The notes below the pieces were generated by a model. That model was not told the origin of the DNA and did no database searches. It was given only the letters and a program-made list of their open reading frames with translations. The translations under genes were made by a program, and so were the position numbers. This document shows positions 43,127-52,872 of a DNA stretch of 64,000 nt, piece by piece (positions within the stretch are counted from its first letter, which is position 1; the number at the start of each line of letters is the position of its first letter). Source of the stretch: Methanospirillum stamsii (GTDB lineage: Archaea > Halobacteriota > Methanomicrobia > Methanomicrobiales > Methanospirillaceae); the NCBI RefSeq assembly GCF_046244385.1, contig NZ_CP176366.1, positions 2,976,001-3,040,000 of the forward strand, written 5' to 3'.

Positions 43127-46100
43127 ATGAAGATGGGTAATTGGTTCGGTCTTTTCTGGATATCGGGTATTTTTCTAATACTTTTATCCGGGTTTGTGAT
43201 GGGAGATATTCCTCCGATCAGTGTACAGAATGCGCATACATCAATCAGTGCAGATTTTTTTGCGGATAAACTGTCTGGTTCTGCTCCTTGTGTCATTACT
43301 TTTTCCGATTCATCGACCGGAATAATTGACCATTATGAATGGTCTTTTGGAGATGGAGAAAGTTCATCGGATAAAAATCCGGTTCATATTTACACAAATC
43401 CGGGTGTTTATACTATCTCTCTATTGATATCCGGAACCGGAGGAACTGATAAAAAAACCCGTATCGGCTATATCAAAATATCCGAGCCGGTAGATAGTCC
43501 TGATAAGCAGGAACAGGAAGTTATAACCAGACCTGATACTGTAGTAGATCCCGATATAAAGACTCCTGATAATATTGAGAATGATTTACCGACTGTTCAA
43601 AACCAGGACAATTTGCAGACTGAAGGTCTTACCAATATTACATCAGTAAAAGCAGAGTTTTCTGTCTCAAATCCTGTTGGTCTTGCACCGTTGGAAGTAA
43701 TGTGCAATGATTCTTCAATCGGAAATCCAGATACCTGGAGATGGGATTTTGGAGATGGCTCTACTTCTGCTGCTCAATCACCAATTCATATCTACCAGAA
43801 TCCGGGAATATATACCCTATCACTTACTATTGGCAGTACTGACGGAACAGATACCATTCAAAAACCAGATCTGATAACTGTTATAGAGCCGGTATCTGCA
43901 TCATTTTCAGCAGAAGTTACTGAAGGAAAAGCTCCACTCAAAGTTCAGTTTTATGAACAAAACAAAGGGGTTATTCTCAAACGATTATGGAATTTTGGTG
44001 ACGGAACAAATTCGAATGAAGAAAACCCCATACATGTTTTTGAAAACCCCGGTAAGTATGAAGTAACTCTTGAAGTTTCCGGTTCTCATAATGAAGATAC
44101 AATTACCCGACCTTCTTATATTATTGTAAATCCTGACATTCCAATTTCAACACCATTACCCACACCGGTACCCTCATCTGATAATCAGCCATCAGTTCAA
44201 ATTGAAGAAACCACAGAAAACATTCAGGATACAGAATCAGTACCGGAAGTATTACCTGCTCAGCAGGAAAGTCAGGAAATAATTTCCGAAACTCTTCCAA
44301 CTGAATCTGTAATTGCAATCCCGATAGATTGTGATCTTACAATTACACCTGAAAATGGTAAAATTCCTCTTGATGTAACCTGTACAGATTTATCGAAGGG
44401 TGATATATCTGCCTGGTTGTGGGATTTTGGTGATGGGACCACTTCAGCTGAGCAAAATCCTAAACACAGATATGAAGAGCCTGGGACTTTTCTGATTAAT
44501 CTTACCGTATATGGTCCAGATGCAGGAAATGGAGTTTCAAAAGAGAAATCAATTCAGGTTAATCCTCCATCAGAAGTTCCACTAGCTGATTTTTCGGTGA
44601 GCAGTGTAGAAGGAACCACACCTTTCTCACTTGTGTGCACGGATATGTCGTCCGGTGAAATAACTGACTGGAAATGGGATTTTGGTGATGGTAAAGTGAA
44701 CAGGGGAAAAAACCCGACACATACATACTATGATTCCGGAAAATATTCAATAACTCTGACGGTTAAAGGCCCGGGAGGAAAGAATAGTATCACAAAAGAT
44801 ATCATTGCGAGTCCCCCTCCTGTTCCATTAAATGCAGATTTTAGTTGTAATAATTATGAAGGTAATGTTCCATTAAAAGTCAAATTTAATGATGCATCTG
44901 CCGGTCAGATTAACGGATGGGTTTGGAGGTTTGGGGATGGTGAAATATCTGCTGAACAAAACCCTGAACATGTATATGATGAGCCGGGAACATATTCCGT
45001 GAGATTGGTTATTTCCGGTGACCTGGGTGAATCAGAAAAATTATATGAAAATATCATCGTGGTTAAAGAGAATATCGTGCCGGTACAGGCAGCTTTTAGT
45101 GCTCTTCCAATCGGAGGTGAAGCACCACTGAATGTCTCTTTTACAGATAAGTCAACGGGAGATATCACATCCCGGATTTGGCAGTTTGGTGATGGAGAGT
45201 CATCAGATCGTAAAGATCCTTCTCATGTTTATAAGCAACCGGGAATCTATTCCGTATCTTTGGAGGTAAAAGGAGAAACAGGTGATGATATCTCGGTAAA
45301 GGACGATTTAATTTCTGTGCTGGGATCTTCACTTTCACCTGAATTAGTAATTCAGGCTGAACCATTAGAGGGTGAAGCACCATTATCTGTATTATTTAAA
45401 GAAAATTCTCCTGATGATATTCGAAGTCTTATTTGGGATTTTGGAGATGGTATCACTTCACAGGAAAAATCCCCGGACCATGTATATCAAAATCCGGGAA
45501 TTTATGATGTACGACTTACAATTCAGGATGGTAATGGACTTAACCGTTCAATTACGAAGAATCAGTTTGTAAATGTAACAAAACCGGTATCTCCTCCGAA
45601 AGCGAATTTCTCTTTGAATGTTACTGAAGGTACTGTTCCCTGTACTGTTCAGTGCACAGATCTTTCTGAAGGGGAGATCTCAGACTGGAAGTTCGAATTT
45701 GAACCCGGAGTGATACAAAATACCCGTTATCCTGTATATACCTATGCAGCACCGGGTAATTATTCAATCAGACTTGATGTAACCGGACCTGGAGGATCTG
45801 ATACCACTTCACAGATGGTTTATTTATCACCTCTGGTACCTGTTGAAAAACCAGGCAGCGAAAATGTTCAATCAGAGAATCAGTCTGAAAGATCTGGAAA
45901 TATTGAAGAAATTTCAAACGATTTGATTATTCCATTTAATTTTACACCCGACATTATTTTTGAATCTGATGAAATCACACCGGAATTAATTGAATGGGTA
46001 AATGAATCCGGATTTGTTGAGGGTAATGATACGAATTCAGAATTGGTATCCTCATCAGAAACAGATGTTACTGTCATAGTTCCTCTGGACAGTGCCGATA

Positions 46101-47185
46101 ATTTTTCATCACCAGGTTATGATTATCCAAAGATTATTCCATCTGAAACATTTGGGACAGCACCGATGACAGTTGCATTCAAATCCTCATGGTCAGATAA
46201 ACCCGGTTCATTCCTCTGGGAATTTGGTGATGGAACAACAGACCAGTGTAATGAAACAGAGCATACGTACACCGATTCAGGAATCTATACCATTCGTCTG
46301 ATTTATGAAACCGGAAACGGAACCCGGGAGATCATTGATAATAATCTGATTGAAGTAGTAAAACCGTCTCCTGTTCCGGTGGCATCCTTTACTGCTGAAT
46401 CTGTATCCGGGGTTATGCCTCTAAACGTTTCATTTATCAGTACATCAACCGGAAACATCACTGACTGGAAATGGGACTTTGGTGATAATCAAACCGGATT
46501 TGGAGAGTTTGTTTCTCATACGTATGAAAAAGCCGGAGGGTATTGCGTTGGTCTGTCAGTATCCGGACCGGATGGCACTTCAGAAATTACGTATAATGAC
46601 TTAATCACAGTCTCATCTCCAAATATTCGGCCTAAAGCAGAATTCGGAACAGATAAGCGAACAGGCAATGCACCATTATTGGTTCAATTTACCGATCAGT
46701 CAATAGGGAATATTTCCAAAACACATTGGAAGTTTGGAGATGGTGCTGAATCGTATGAGAAAAATCCCTCTCATCTTTTCAATGCAACAGGTATCTACAC
46801 AATTTCACTTGACATTGAATGGCCGGATGGTTCAGATTCTGTAACAAAGAGAGGATACATCGTTGTTAACACGAAACCTGATCCACTGGTTGCAAGATTT
46901 GCCGTAAACCCGACAACCGGTGATATCCCCTTAACCATTCAATGTACCAGTAACTCTTCAGGACCAATCAAGAGATACTTATGGGAGTTTGGGGATGGGG
47001 CAGTATCGGAAGATAAAAATCCCTCACATACCTACACCAAACCAGGATCATATCTGCTAAAATTAACAATCTATGGAAATGCCGGGATGAGTTCTGCAGA
47101 TCAGGCTGTTATCGCAGGTCCTGTGTTAAGACTGAGTGGCAATATTGCTCATGGTAGTTATTCCAGCAGGAGTTCTTTTCATTAA
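43127..47185 (+). CDS. Large exported protein with about thirteen PKD repeats
   Basis: The 1352-residue protein has an N-terminal hydrophobic signal (FGLFWISGIFLILLSGFVMG) and repeated PKD domains of about 85-90 residues. Each carries WxFGDGxxSxxxNPxHxYxxPGxY. Thirteen copies can be counted (first near residue 67, last near 1285). The ninth has lost the motif (FEFEPGVIQN), and the eleventh has FGDNQT. Serine/threonine/proline-rich linkers, for example residues 335-395, separate groups of repeats. Such proteins form stalks or adhesive parts of methanogen cell envelopes. No C-terminal membrane anchor is visible; the last 20 residues are polar. Codon use looks ordinary. Confidence 0.85.
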   Translation: MKMGNWFGLFWISGIFLILLSGFVMGDIPPISVQNAHTSISADFFADKLSGSAPCVITFSDSSTGIIDHYEWSFGDGESSSDKNPVHIYTNPGVYTISLLISGTGGTDKKTRIGYIKISEPVDSPDKQEQEVITRPDTVVDPDIKTPDNIENDLPTVQNQDNLQTEGLTNITSVKAEFSVSNPVGLAPLEVMCNDSSIGNPDTWRWDFGDGSTSAAQSPIHIYQNPGIYTLSLTIGSTDGTDTIQKPDLITVIEPVSASFSAEVTEGKAPLKVQFYEQNKGVILKRLWNFGDGTNSNEENPIHVFENPGKYEVTLEVSGSHNEDTITRPSYIIVNPDIPISTPLPTPVPSSDNQPSVQIEETTENIQDTESVPEVLPAQQESQEIISETLPTESVIAIPIDCDLTITPENGKIPLDVTCTDLSKGDISAWLWDFGDGTTSAEQNPKHRYEEPGTFLINLTVYGPDAGNGVSKEKSIQVNPPSEVPLADFSVSSVEGTTPFSLVCTDMSSGEITDWKWDFGDGKVNRGKNPTHTYYDSGKYSITLTVKGPGGKNSITKDIIASPPPVPLNADFSCNNYEGNVPLKVKFNDASAGQINGWVWRFGDGEISAEQNPEHVYDEPGTYSVRLVISGDLGESEKLYENIIVVKENIVPVQAAFSALPIGGEAPLNVSFTDKSTGDITSRIWQFGDGESSDRKDPSHVYKQPGIYSVSLEVKGETGDDISVKDDLISVLGSSLSPELVIQAEPLEGEAPLSVLFKENSPDDIRSLIWDFGDGITSQEKSPDHVYQNPGIYDVRLTIQDGNGLNRSITKNQFVNVTKPVSPPKANFSLNVTEGTVPCTVQCTDLSEGEISDWKFEFEPGVIQNTRYPVYTYAAPGNYSIRLDVTGPGGSDTTSQMVYLSPLVPVEKPGSENVQSENQSERSGNIEEISNDLIIPFNFTPDIIFESDEITPELIEWVNESGFVEGNDTNSELVSSSETDVTVIVPLDSADNFSSPGYDYPKIIPSETFGTAPMTVAFKSSWSDKPGSFLWEFGDGTTDQCNETEHTYTDSGIYTIRLIYETGNGTREIIDNNLIEVVKPSPVPVASFTAESVSGVMPLNVSFISTSTGNITDWKWDFGDNQTGFGEFVSHTYEKAGGYCVGLSVSGPDGTSEITYNDLITVSSPNIRPKAEFGTDKRTGNAPLLVQFTDQSIGNISKTHWKFGDGAESYEKNPSHLFNATGIYTISLDIEWPDGSDSVTKRGYIVVNTKPDPLVARFAVNPTTGDIPLTIQCTSNSSGPIKRYLWEFGDGAVSEDKNPSHTYTKPGSYLLKLTIYGNAGMSSADQAVIAGPVLRLSGNIAHGSYSSRSSFH

Positions 47186-47266
47186 TAACTCCTCCATCTC
47201 ATTTTTGAAAATGGTTTTCATTTAGAATGAAGATTTGTATCTTTTTTTCTAAAAATTTGAAACTTT

Positions 47267-47294
47267 AAAAAAGGGTGTATTTTATCTGTACACC
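47267..47294 (-). terminator. Hairpin plus T-run terminator for the permease gene
   Basis: On the minus strand GGTGTA and TACACC (plus coordinates 47289-47294 and 47274-47279) form a six-base stem with a nine-base loop. CT6 follows at plus 47267-47272. The structure lies 44 bases beyond the permease stop. A second A/T-rich stretch at 47295-47311 could serve the opposite strand. Confidence 0.45.
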
Positions 47295-47337
47295 AAAAAT
47301 AAAAATTTTTTATGTAACTCGAAGATAAAATAAGAAA

Positions 47338-48882
47338 TTATAATTGGGATCTATCGGGGAATAATTCATCAAATGTCTTTTCATCTTCATGTCTGATGGT
47401 AATTCCACTGATTCTTCCTGTTTTTCTTCCGATGATATAGAGGATCATGGGAACGGTCACAGCCGGAATGGAGAGAAATAGAGATCCCCGGAGATCTTCA
47501 TTGAACACCAGGATAACAAGTGCAAATATCTCGAGTACTACACCGATGAGCAGGGGAACATAGGGAGACAGGGGTGCAGGAGCCTTGATATCGCTTTTTT
47601 GATATCCTCTTTCGTATATTCTTTTTCTAAATATTACCTGTGAATAGCAGATTGAAATCCAGCATATGGCACCAGTGAATGCTGAAACTGATAAGAGCCA
47701 GAGATATAATTCTCCTTCACCGTTCGAAATCCACCATAAACTTAGGACTGCCCAGCATATGAGCAGGGTAAAAAGGGTAGCATACATCGGAGTGCATTGT
47801 TTGCTGAGTCTTGAGAACATTTTAGGTGCCATTCCTTCCAGGGATAATCCATAGAGTGCTCTGACTGCTCCGTAAAATCCGGAGTTGGCACAAGAAAAAG
47901 CTGCTGTTAGGACGATAAATGAAAGCACTCCGGCAATTTCTGTAAAACCGTACTTGGCTAATGCGAGTGAGAAAACACTGTCTTCCAGTCCTGCTTCAGA
48001 ATATGGTAAGATCATGACGAGGAGAAGGATAGGAATAATGTCTACACGTAGTATCCGGTATACTACCTGCCTGCAGGCTTTTGGCACGACTTTGTCAGGA
48101 TTTTGTGTTTCAGAAGCAGCAAGTCCGACAATTTCTGAACCCTGAAAATTTACCAGGATCAAAGCCAGGTTACTGATGAGAATAAAGACACCAGCGGGAA
48201 AAATATCGGTAAAGGGATCGCTATTTGGTGGGAATAAAACACTGAATCCTATCGGGCCGCCATTTCCGAAAAAACCGAATATAATCAGTACTGCAACGAT
48301 ACAAAATACGACATTGTGAATGATTTTAATCAGGGAGAGACTACTTTCAACAAAACCAAATCCGCCAACATGGATGATATTCAGGATGGTAATCATCGTG
48401 AGAAAAATGACCGCCCAGGCAACAACCGAAAGCTGGGGGGCAAATACATGCATGATGATTCCGCCCGCAACAGCTTCAGACGGAATATATGCACACCAGT
48501 TAAACCAATAACTCCACCCGGTTCCAACAGCCCATGTAGGAGATATAAATTCCGCCGAATGACTGATAAAATTTCCTTGTCTTGGAACATTTACTAATAA
48601 TTCGGCAAATGACTGCATAACAGTCCAGATAACAAGACCTCCGATTGCATAGAGCAAGATAACACTCGGGCCCATTTCTGCAATGAGATATCCTGAACCC
48701 AGGTAATAGATGGAGCCAATAATTCCTCCAATTGCTATCAGGCTGGCCATCCATGGACGAATTCCACGTTGAAGTCGTAATGACTTTGCTCGTCCTGCGA
48801 AAGGAACCGGATTGTCAACGGAAGTGTGTTCGTATATACATCCGGTTTTTTCATCAGGAGAGGTCAAAATTGTCGCCCCCAT
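47338..48882 (-). CDS. Amino acid permease (APC superfamily)
   Basis: The 514-residue protein has about twelve transmembrane helices. The opening RGIRPWMASLIAIGGIIGS fits the conserved TM1 consensus (GGxIGxG) of amino acid/polyamine/organocation transporters. FQGSEIVGLAASETQNPDK near residue 240 is typical of the AAT/LysP-like branch. It should import an amino acid or similar solute by cation symport. The substrate is not deducible. It starts 180 bases from the left flank of the IS110 element, so the promoter region may have been altered by the insertion. Confidence 0.88.
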   Translation of the reverse strand: MGATILTSPDEKTGCIYEHTSVDNPVPFAGRAKSLRLQRGIRPWMASLIAIGGIIGSIYYLGSGYLIAEMGPSVILLYAIGGLVIWTVMQSFAELLVNVPRQGNFISHSAEFISPTWAVGTGWSYWFNWCAYIPSEAVAGGIIMHVFAPQLSVVAWAVIFLTMITILNIIHVGGFGFVESSLSLIKIIHNVVFCIVAVLIIFGFFGNGGPIGFSVLFPPNSDPFTDIFPAGVFILISNLALILVNFQGSEIVGLAASETQNPDKVVPKACRQVVYRILRVDIIPILLLVMILPYSEAGLEDSVFSLALAKYGFTEIAGVLSFIVLTAAFSCANSGFYGAVRALYGLSLEGMAPKMFSRLSKQCTPMYATLFTLLICWAVLSLWWISNGEGELYLWLLSVSAFTGAICWISICYSQVIFRKRIYERGYQKSDIKAPAPLSPYVPLLIGVVLEIFALVILVFNEDLRGSLFLSIPAVTVPMILYIIGRKTGRISGITIRHEDEKTFDELFPDRSQL

Positions 48883-49064
48883 GATAACACGTGGCCAAAA
48901 TGTAGGAATTTTGGAAAAACGTTCTCCATCTCATACCTCTATTGTGAATACTAAGAAATTATGCTTCCAAAGATCTGCATCTCATTAAAAAATAATTTCT
49001 ATTGATTTGTATGGTATTTTTTAGATTTTTTTCAAAAAAGAGTAATTTTATAAAAATATAAAAA
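48883..49064. other. Intergenic region upstream of the permease, no gene seen
   Basis: These 182 bases are A/T-rich, especially 48960-49064, and contain no convincing frame, tRNA or repeat. They presumably hold the minus-strand permease promoter and the left junction of the IS110 element. No clear boundary repeat was found. Confidence 0.4.
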
Positions 49065-49068
49065 CACC

Positions 49069-49087
49069 CATGAGGCTCCGCCTCATG
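49069..49087 (+). repeat. Hairpin at the IS110 left end
   Basis: CATGAGGC and GCCTCATG form a perfect 8-base stem around a three-base loop at the left margin of the element. It may be part of the element's end or of the non-coding RNA promoter region. Confidence 0.6.
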
Positions 49088-49104
49088 CTTAACTCATGAA
49101 AAAC

Positions 49105-49236
49105 TGTAACCTCCAGTCTCCCAATATTAATCTGGGTAGTGAAGGTTGTTTTCTTTTTGGGTTTCAAATCCGTTAAAAAAACTAACCCTTGAATTGCCAT
49201 CGAAGGCTGAACTGTGACCTAGATCACGAATGGAAA
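49105..49236 (+). ncRNA. Candidate bridge RNA of the IS110 element
   Basis: Three consecutive stem-loops occupy the region before the transposase. SL1 pairs AACCT (49108-49112) with AGGTT (49143-49147) and CCCA (49120-49123) with TGGG (49133-49136), leaving internal loops. SL2 pairs GGGTT (49159-49163) with AACCC (49184-49188) around a 20-base loop. SL3 pairs CCAT (49197-49200) with ATGG (49230-49233) and GTGA (49214-49217) with TCAC (49224-49227). Bridge RNAs of IS110-group elements lie in this left non-coding end and have a 5' hairpin plus loops that pair with target and donor DNA. Loop assignments were not made. Confidence 0.5.
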
Positions 49237-49276
49237 ATTGACCAGCCAGGAAATTCATCTACCCATTTTTAGAGAC

Positions 49277-50524
49277 ATGACTACAGATTACCAAATAGCA
49301 GCTGGGCTAGATGTCCATAAACGATTCATTGTTGCCACAATTCTATGGACAAATGGTTCCAAGTTCCAGGAGAAATTTGATAGGACTGTGCAAGGCCTTC
49401 TTGCACTAAAGAATTGGATTCTTCAGAATAAATGTCAGGTTGTTGCTTGTGAATCAACAAGTGATTACTGGATCCAAATCTATGATTCACTCATCGATCA
49501 TCTTCCGGTCATAGTAGGCAATGCTCATGATATCAAGGTTCTTTCACATAAAAAGACTGATAAAATAGATTCAGAAATCATCGCGCTGCTTGCTCTTAAG
49601 GGAATGATTGAACCATCCCGTGTCTTTTCCCGACATCACCGAGATTTCAGAAAACTTGTACGTCTCAGACATTTTTTAGTTAAGAAACGTACTGATATTA
49701 AAAATAGGATTCATGGCATTCTTGACACTGAATTATTTCACTTGTCTGAAACGTTAACTGATATTTTTGGAGTTTCTGGGAGATTGATCATGATTGGAAT
49801 ACTTCAAGGTGATCCTGCTGATAAAATTATTAAACAGATCCCCTGGAAAGTTCTTAATAAGAAAGAGCCAGAAATCAGAAATTTGCTAGAACAAAGTCTT
49901 TCTCAAAACGCACTAATTCAATTAGGACACTGTCTTCGCGTTATGATGAAGTTGGATGAGGAAATTGGATTACTTACTAAGTATGTCATCCATTATGCCC
50001 ATACAAATTATCCTAGGAAAGTTGAGATCCTTAAATCTGTTCCCGGTGTTGGAGATATTACTGCAGTAACACTCATTGCAGAAATTGATAACTTCAAGGA
50101 TTTCTCTTCAAGTGATAAACTTGCCAGTTGGTTAGGGATTGTTCCTAAAGTTTATCAGTCAGCGGATCATCAAGTGAAACGATCAATAACGAAACGGGGG
50201 TCGAAACTCGGAAGATGGATATTAACTCAAGCGGCTCATGCGGCAGCAAAAAAGAAAAAAAGTGTCCTACGCGACTTTTATGAAGCCAAAAAGGCGGTGA
50301 TTGGGACTGGTAAAGCAATTATTGCACTTGCAAGGAAGATGATTACAATAATTTGGCATCTTATTGTAAATGATGAAACATATGTCGATGTCTATGCTCA
50401 ACCTAAAAAGCAAGTGAAATACCATAATGTCCGTATTCCTGTCGCATATACCCTAGAAGAGGCCTTAAAACTGTTATCTGACACGATAAAAGAGATGAAG
50501 AAACCAGATCCTGATCCGATTTGA
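49277..50524 (+). CDS. IS110-family transposase
   Basis: With an ATG start at 49277 the protein has 415 residues. The N-terminal RuvC-like domain shows the DEDD set: D12 (GLDVHKR), E59 (VACESTS), D95 and D98 (KTDKIDSE). A helical middle part leads to the C-terminal domain, which begins KSVPGVGDITAVTL and has YQSADHQVKRSITKRGSKLG with the expected nucleophilic serine in QSA. It recombines the circular element with target DNA, guided by the element's bridge RNA in studied relatives. A TTG at 49238 would add 13 residues but would run into the candidate RNA. The gene looks intact. Confidence 0.92.
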   Translation: MTTDYQIAAGLDVHKRFIVATILWTNGSKFQEKFDRTVQGLLALKNWILQNKCQVVACESTSDYWIQIYDSLIDHLPVIVGNAHDIKVLSHKKTDKIDSEIIALLALKGMIEPSRVFSRHHRDFRKLVRLRHFLVKKRTDIKNRIHGILDTELFHLSETLTDIFGVSGRLIMIGILQGDPADKIIKQIPWKVLNKKEPEIRNLLEQSLSQNALIQLGHCLRVMMKLDEEIGLLTKYVIHYAHTNYPRKVEILKSVPGVGDITAVTLIAEIDNFKDFSSSDKLASWLGIVPKVYQSADHQVKRSITKRGSKLGRWILTQAAHAAAKKKKSVLRDFYEAKKAVIGTGKAIIALARKMITIIWHLIVNDETYVDVYAQPKKQVKYHNVRIPVAYTLEEALKLLSDTIKEMKKPDPDPI

Positions 50525-50537
50525 GGGTTTTACCCTC
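50523..50537 (+). repeat. Hairpin overlapping the transposase stop codon
   Basis: GAGGGT (50523-50528) and ACCCTC (50532-50537) form a six-base stem with loop TTT. The flanks extend the symmetry, because ATGAAGAAACC before it mirrors GGTTTTTCAT after it. The same palindrome is retained in the remnant at 7259-7335. It may be a terminator or an end-recognition structure. Confidence 0.5.
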
Positions 50538-50584
50538 TTAATGGATCCGGTTTTTCATGGAAAAAGATAAATTTTTGCGAATAA

Positions 50585-52771
50585 TTATTGACTTACCAAT
50601 TGAAATAGCGCAACTACATCCTGAAGATTCACTCTGCCATCATTACTAAAATCATAGGATGGATTGGTATCTCCCGAACTGATTTTTTTCATAAAAGCGA
50701 CAACATCCTGAAGGTCCTGTTTCCCGTTTTCGTTTATATCTGATATCTGAAGTATTGAATATCCGGTATATGCGGATGAAAGAGGTCTATAATCGATGTT
50801 ATATTCATCCATTATATAGGGGTCCATACAATAACCTGAAGAATCACTTACGCATACATCTGAATATCCCTGATTGTCCGGGTTTCCCCAAAAGTTGCCC
50901 CCCTCTAAACTGGCAGGTGTGCCTTTAGATGATTCATTCCAGGCATTATCGGTATTTGAACCGGTAAGGAGGATATTATCATTATTATTAAAAATATTTT
51001 GAGAGATGGTATTCTCTTTGGATTCAATCATATTCAAGCCATGATTCTCATTATTTTTTATTGAATTTCCTGATATAAGTGAATTTTTTGCTCTAAAAAT
51101 GACACCCGATTCTTTGTTTAAGGCAATTGAATTATTTGTAAGTTCAGTTGGACCGGATAAGATAACAGCCCCTGCATAACTGTTTTTCAGAAAGGAATTG
51201 TTGGAAATAATAATATTTTGTGAATCGGAAATTAGTCCCGCATAAGAACACTCTGAAAAATCTGAATGCTCAACTATAATATCTGAACAATTACTCATGG
51301 TCAACCCGGATGGTAATCTGTTTTTGACGCCGCTCATCTGTGTCATTGATATCTTTTGGATAGTTCCGTTATGAGAATTCTTTAAAAATATGCCCAGAGG
51401 ATTTTCCTGCCCATAGAGGTTTTGAAGAATAAATTGTCTTGTTTCTGATAGATAATACCCGCATACCATATTTCTTTCGGCATGTAAACGATCAAGCGTT
51501 ATATTTTTACAATTGAAATCTGTCCGGATACCTATGCCATTATCCATGAATGATACATCCTCCACAGATGTATTCTGACATCCTGCGAGGAGAATCGCGG
51601 CTCCGGTTTTTGATAATACCATGTCAGATATGGTTAGGTCAGAGCAATTTACTGCGACAATCATCCCCGGGTTATTCATATGTCCAATTTTCTTGTTCTT
51701 TTCATTATACAGGTAGATAAGAGCCCGTGAATTAATGGTGTTTGTATTGTCAACCTGATGAATGAAATGTCGGATATCTGATCCGGATATATCAAATCCT
51801 ATACGATTATTGGTTAAAGAATTTCCAGATAATGTCAGATGTTCGGTATTGGCAATACTAAGCCCGATGGTGCCGGAATTGATCTTATTATTTTTCAGAG
51901 AAAGTTCAATGGCTGATGAAATATCAATATTATTTCCTTTGTTCTTTTCGAGAACATTGTCAGATATTTCTATTCTATCGGATTCTGTACTAATTATCCC
52001 ATTTCCAGAATTATATGATATTTCACAATTTTTTATCACAAGATCATCAGATCCGGAAGTTGCCCTCAAACCTGTTCCGGGATTCGTTGATATTTTCGAA
52101 TTAATAATTTCACAATATGTTGAATTTGAGATGAAATACCCCCCTGATTTACTTTTATCTGATTTCCCGTTTCCATTAACCAGATTATCTTTAAAAATCA
52201 TGTTATGAGAATTAGTAACGGTGATTCCATATCCCCCGGTTATATCATTATAATTCTTTTTCACTTCATTATCAGTAAAAAGAAATGAGGAACTGTTTGC
52301 AGCCTGAAATCCTGCGCGTAAATTTGAGATCAAAGAAACATTACTTATAGAACAATCTGATAATAAATCGCAATTAATTCCGATATCAAACTCCTGAAGG
52401 GTAATATTTTTTAGGGTGATATTTTGTAATTGAATTGGAGATCCGCCGACATCAATTCCGATTGCCCCGGCAGAATAGTTACCGCCAATACTGTTTCCCA
52501 TTCCATTTATTGAAACATCTGATGTCCTGATGGATATTGAAGTATTATTGCTGGTAAATGAAGAGGTGAGATAATAATCTCCGGGTTTTTCAATAATTAC
52601 CGGGAATTTATCTATAATAAATGGGTTACTTTCATCGTCAACTGATTCATTTACAGAGATATTAACATCGGCTGAGGCGATTATTGGAAATAAAAAAAGT
52701 GTAATCCAGAGGGCTCCAAGAGCCAGATAGGTTATCTGTTTTTCCCATGATATTTCCTGCCTCATATTCAT
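50585..52771 (-). CDS. Exported right-handed beta-helix (NosD/PbH1-type) protein with C-terminal dockerin
   Basis: The 728-residue protein has an N-terminal hydrophobic segment (QITYLALGALWITLFLFPIIASA). A long series of parallel beta-helix turns follows (repeats such as NSHNMIFKDN, ENKGNNIDIS and GNSLTNNRIGFDIS, residues about 60-630). The end is a type I dockerin-like pair with two calcium loops, ISDINENGKQDLQDVVAFMK and SNDGRVNLQDVVALF. Dockerins bind cohesins; no cohesin is encoded here. Beta-helix proteins often bind or cleave polysaccharides, but no catalytic residues were identified. The gene lies directly downstream of the IS110 element, on the opposite strand. Confidence 0.82.
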   Translation of the reverse strand: MNMRQEISWEKQITYLALGALWITLFLFPIIASADVNISVNESVDDESNPFIIDKFPVIIEKPGDYYLTSSFTSNNTSISIRTSDVSINGMGNSIGGNYSAGAIGIDVGGSPIQLQNITLKNITLQEFDIGINCDLLSDCSISNVSLISNLRAGFQAANSSSFLFTDNEVKKNYNDITGGYGITVTNSHNMIFKDNLVNGNGKSDKSKSGGYFISNSTYCEIINSKISTNPGTGLRATSGSDDLVIKNCEISYNSGNGIISTESDRIEISDNVLEKNKGNNIDISSAIELSLKNNKINSGTIGLSIANTEHLTLSGNSLTNNRIGFDISGSDIRHFIHQVDNTNTINSRALIYLYNEKNKKIGHMNNPGMIVAVNCSDLTISDMVLSKTGAAILLAGCQNTSVEDVSFMDNGIGIRTDFNCKNITLDRLHAERNMVCGYYLSETRQFILQNLYGQENPLGIFLKNSHNGTIQKISMTQMSGVKNRLPSGLTMSNCSDIIVEHSDFSECSYAGLISDSQNIIISNNSFLKNSYAGAVILSGPTELTNNSIALNKESGVIFRAKNSLISGNSIKNNENHGLNMIESKENTISQNIFNNNDNILLTGSNTDNAWNESSKGTPASLEGGNFWGNPDNQGYSDVCVSDSSGYCMDPYIMDEYNIDYRPLSSAYTGYSILQISDINENGKQDLQDVVAFMKKISSGDTNPSYDFSNDGRVNLQDVVALFQLVSQ

Positions 52772-52872
52772 ATTATTAATATATTTTTTTACCCATAAAT
52801 AATCCGGATATATTCTTTTGATTTACCCAAAGCAGGAAAGATATTATTACTTTTTATTGTAATTGGTATACT

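Larger units (their letters stand above)
49065..50575 (+). mobile_element. IS110-family insertion sequence, apparently complete
   Basis: The element carries one transposase gene with the N-terminal DEDD and C-terminal serine domain of the IS110 family, about 210 bases of structured non-coding DNA before it and about 50 bases after it. The right limit is supported by the remnant at 7259-7335, which retains sequence to about 50569. The left limit is approximate and placed just before a perfect 8-base hairpin (49069-49087). No terminal inverted repeats or target duplications are evident, which is normal for this family. It sits between the permease and the beta-helix gene. Confidence 0.75.

Noticed and set aside
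43127..47185. Possible satellite repeat
   Set aside because: The repeats are PKD protein domains, diverged at DNA level and in frame.
51762..52208. Plus-strand 148-codon frame inside the beta-helix gene
   Set aside because: It is opposite to continuous beta-helix repeats with matching composition; no motif or ribosome-binding site.
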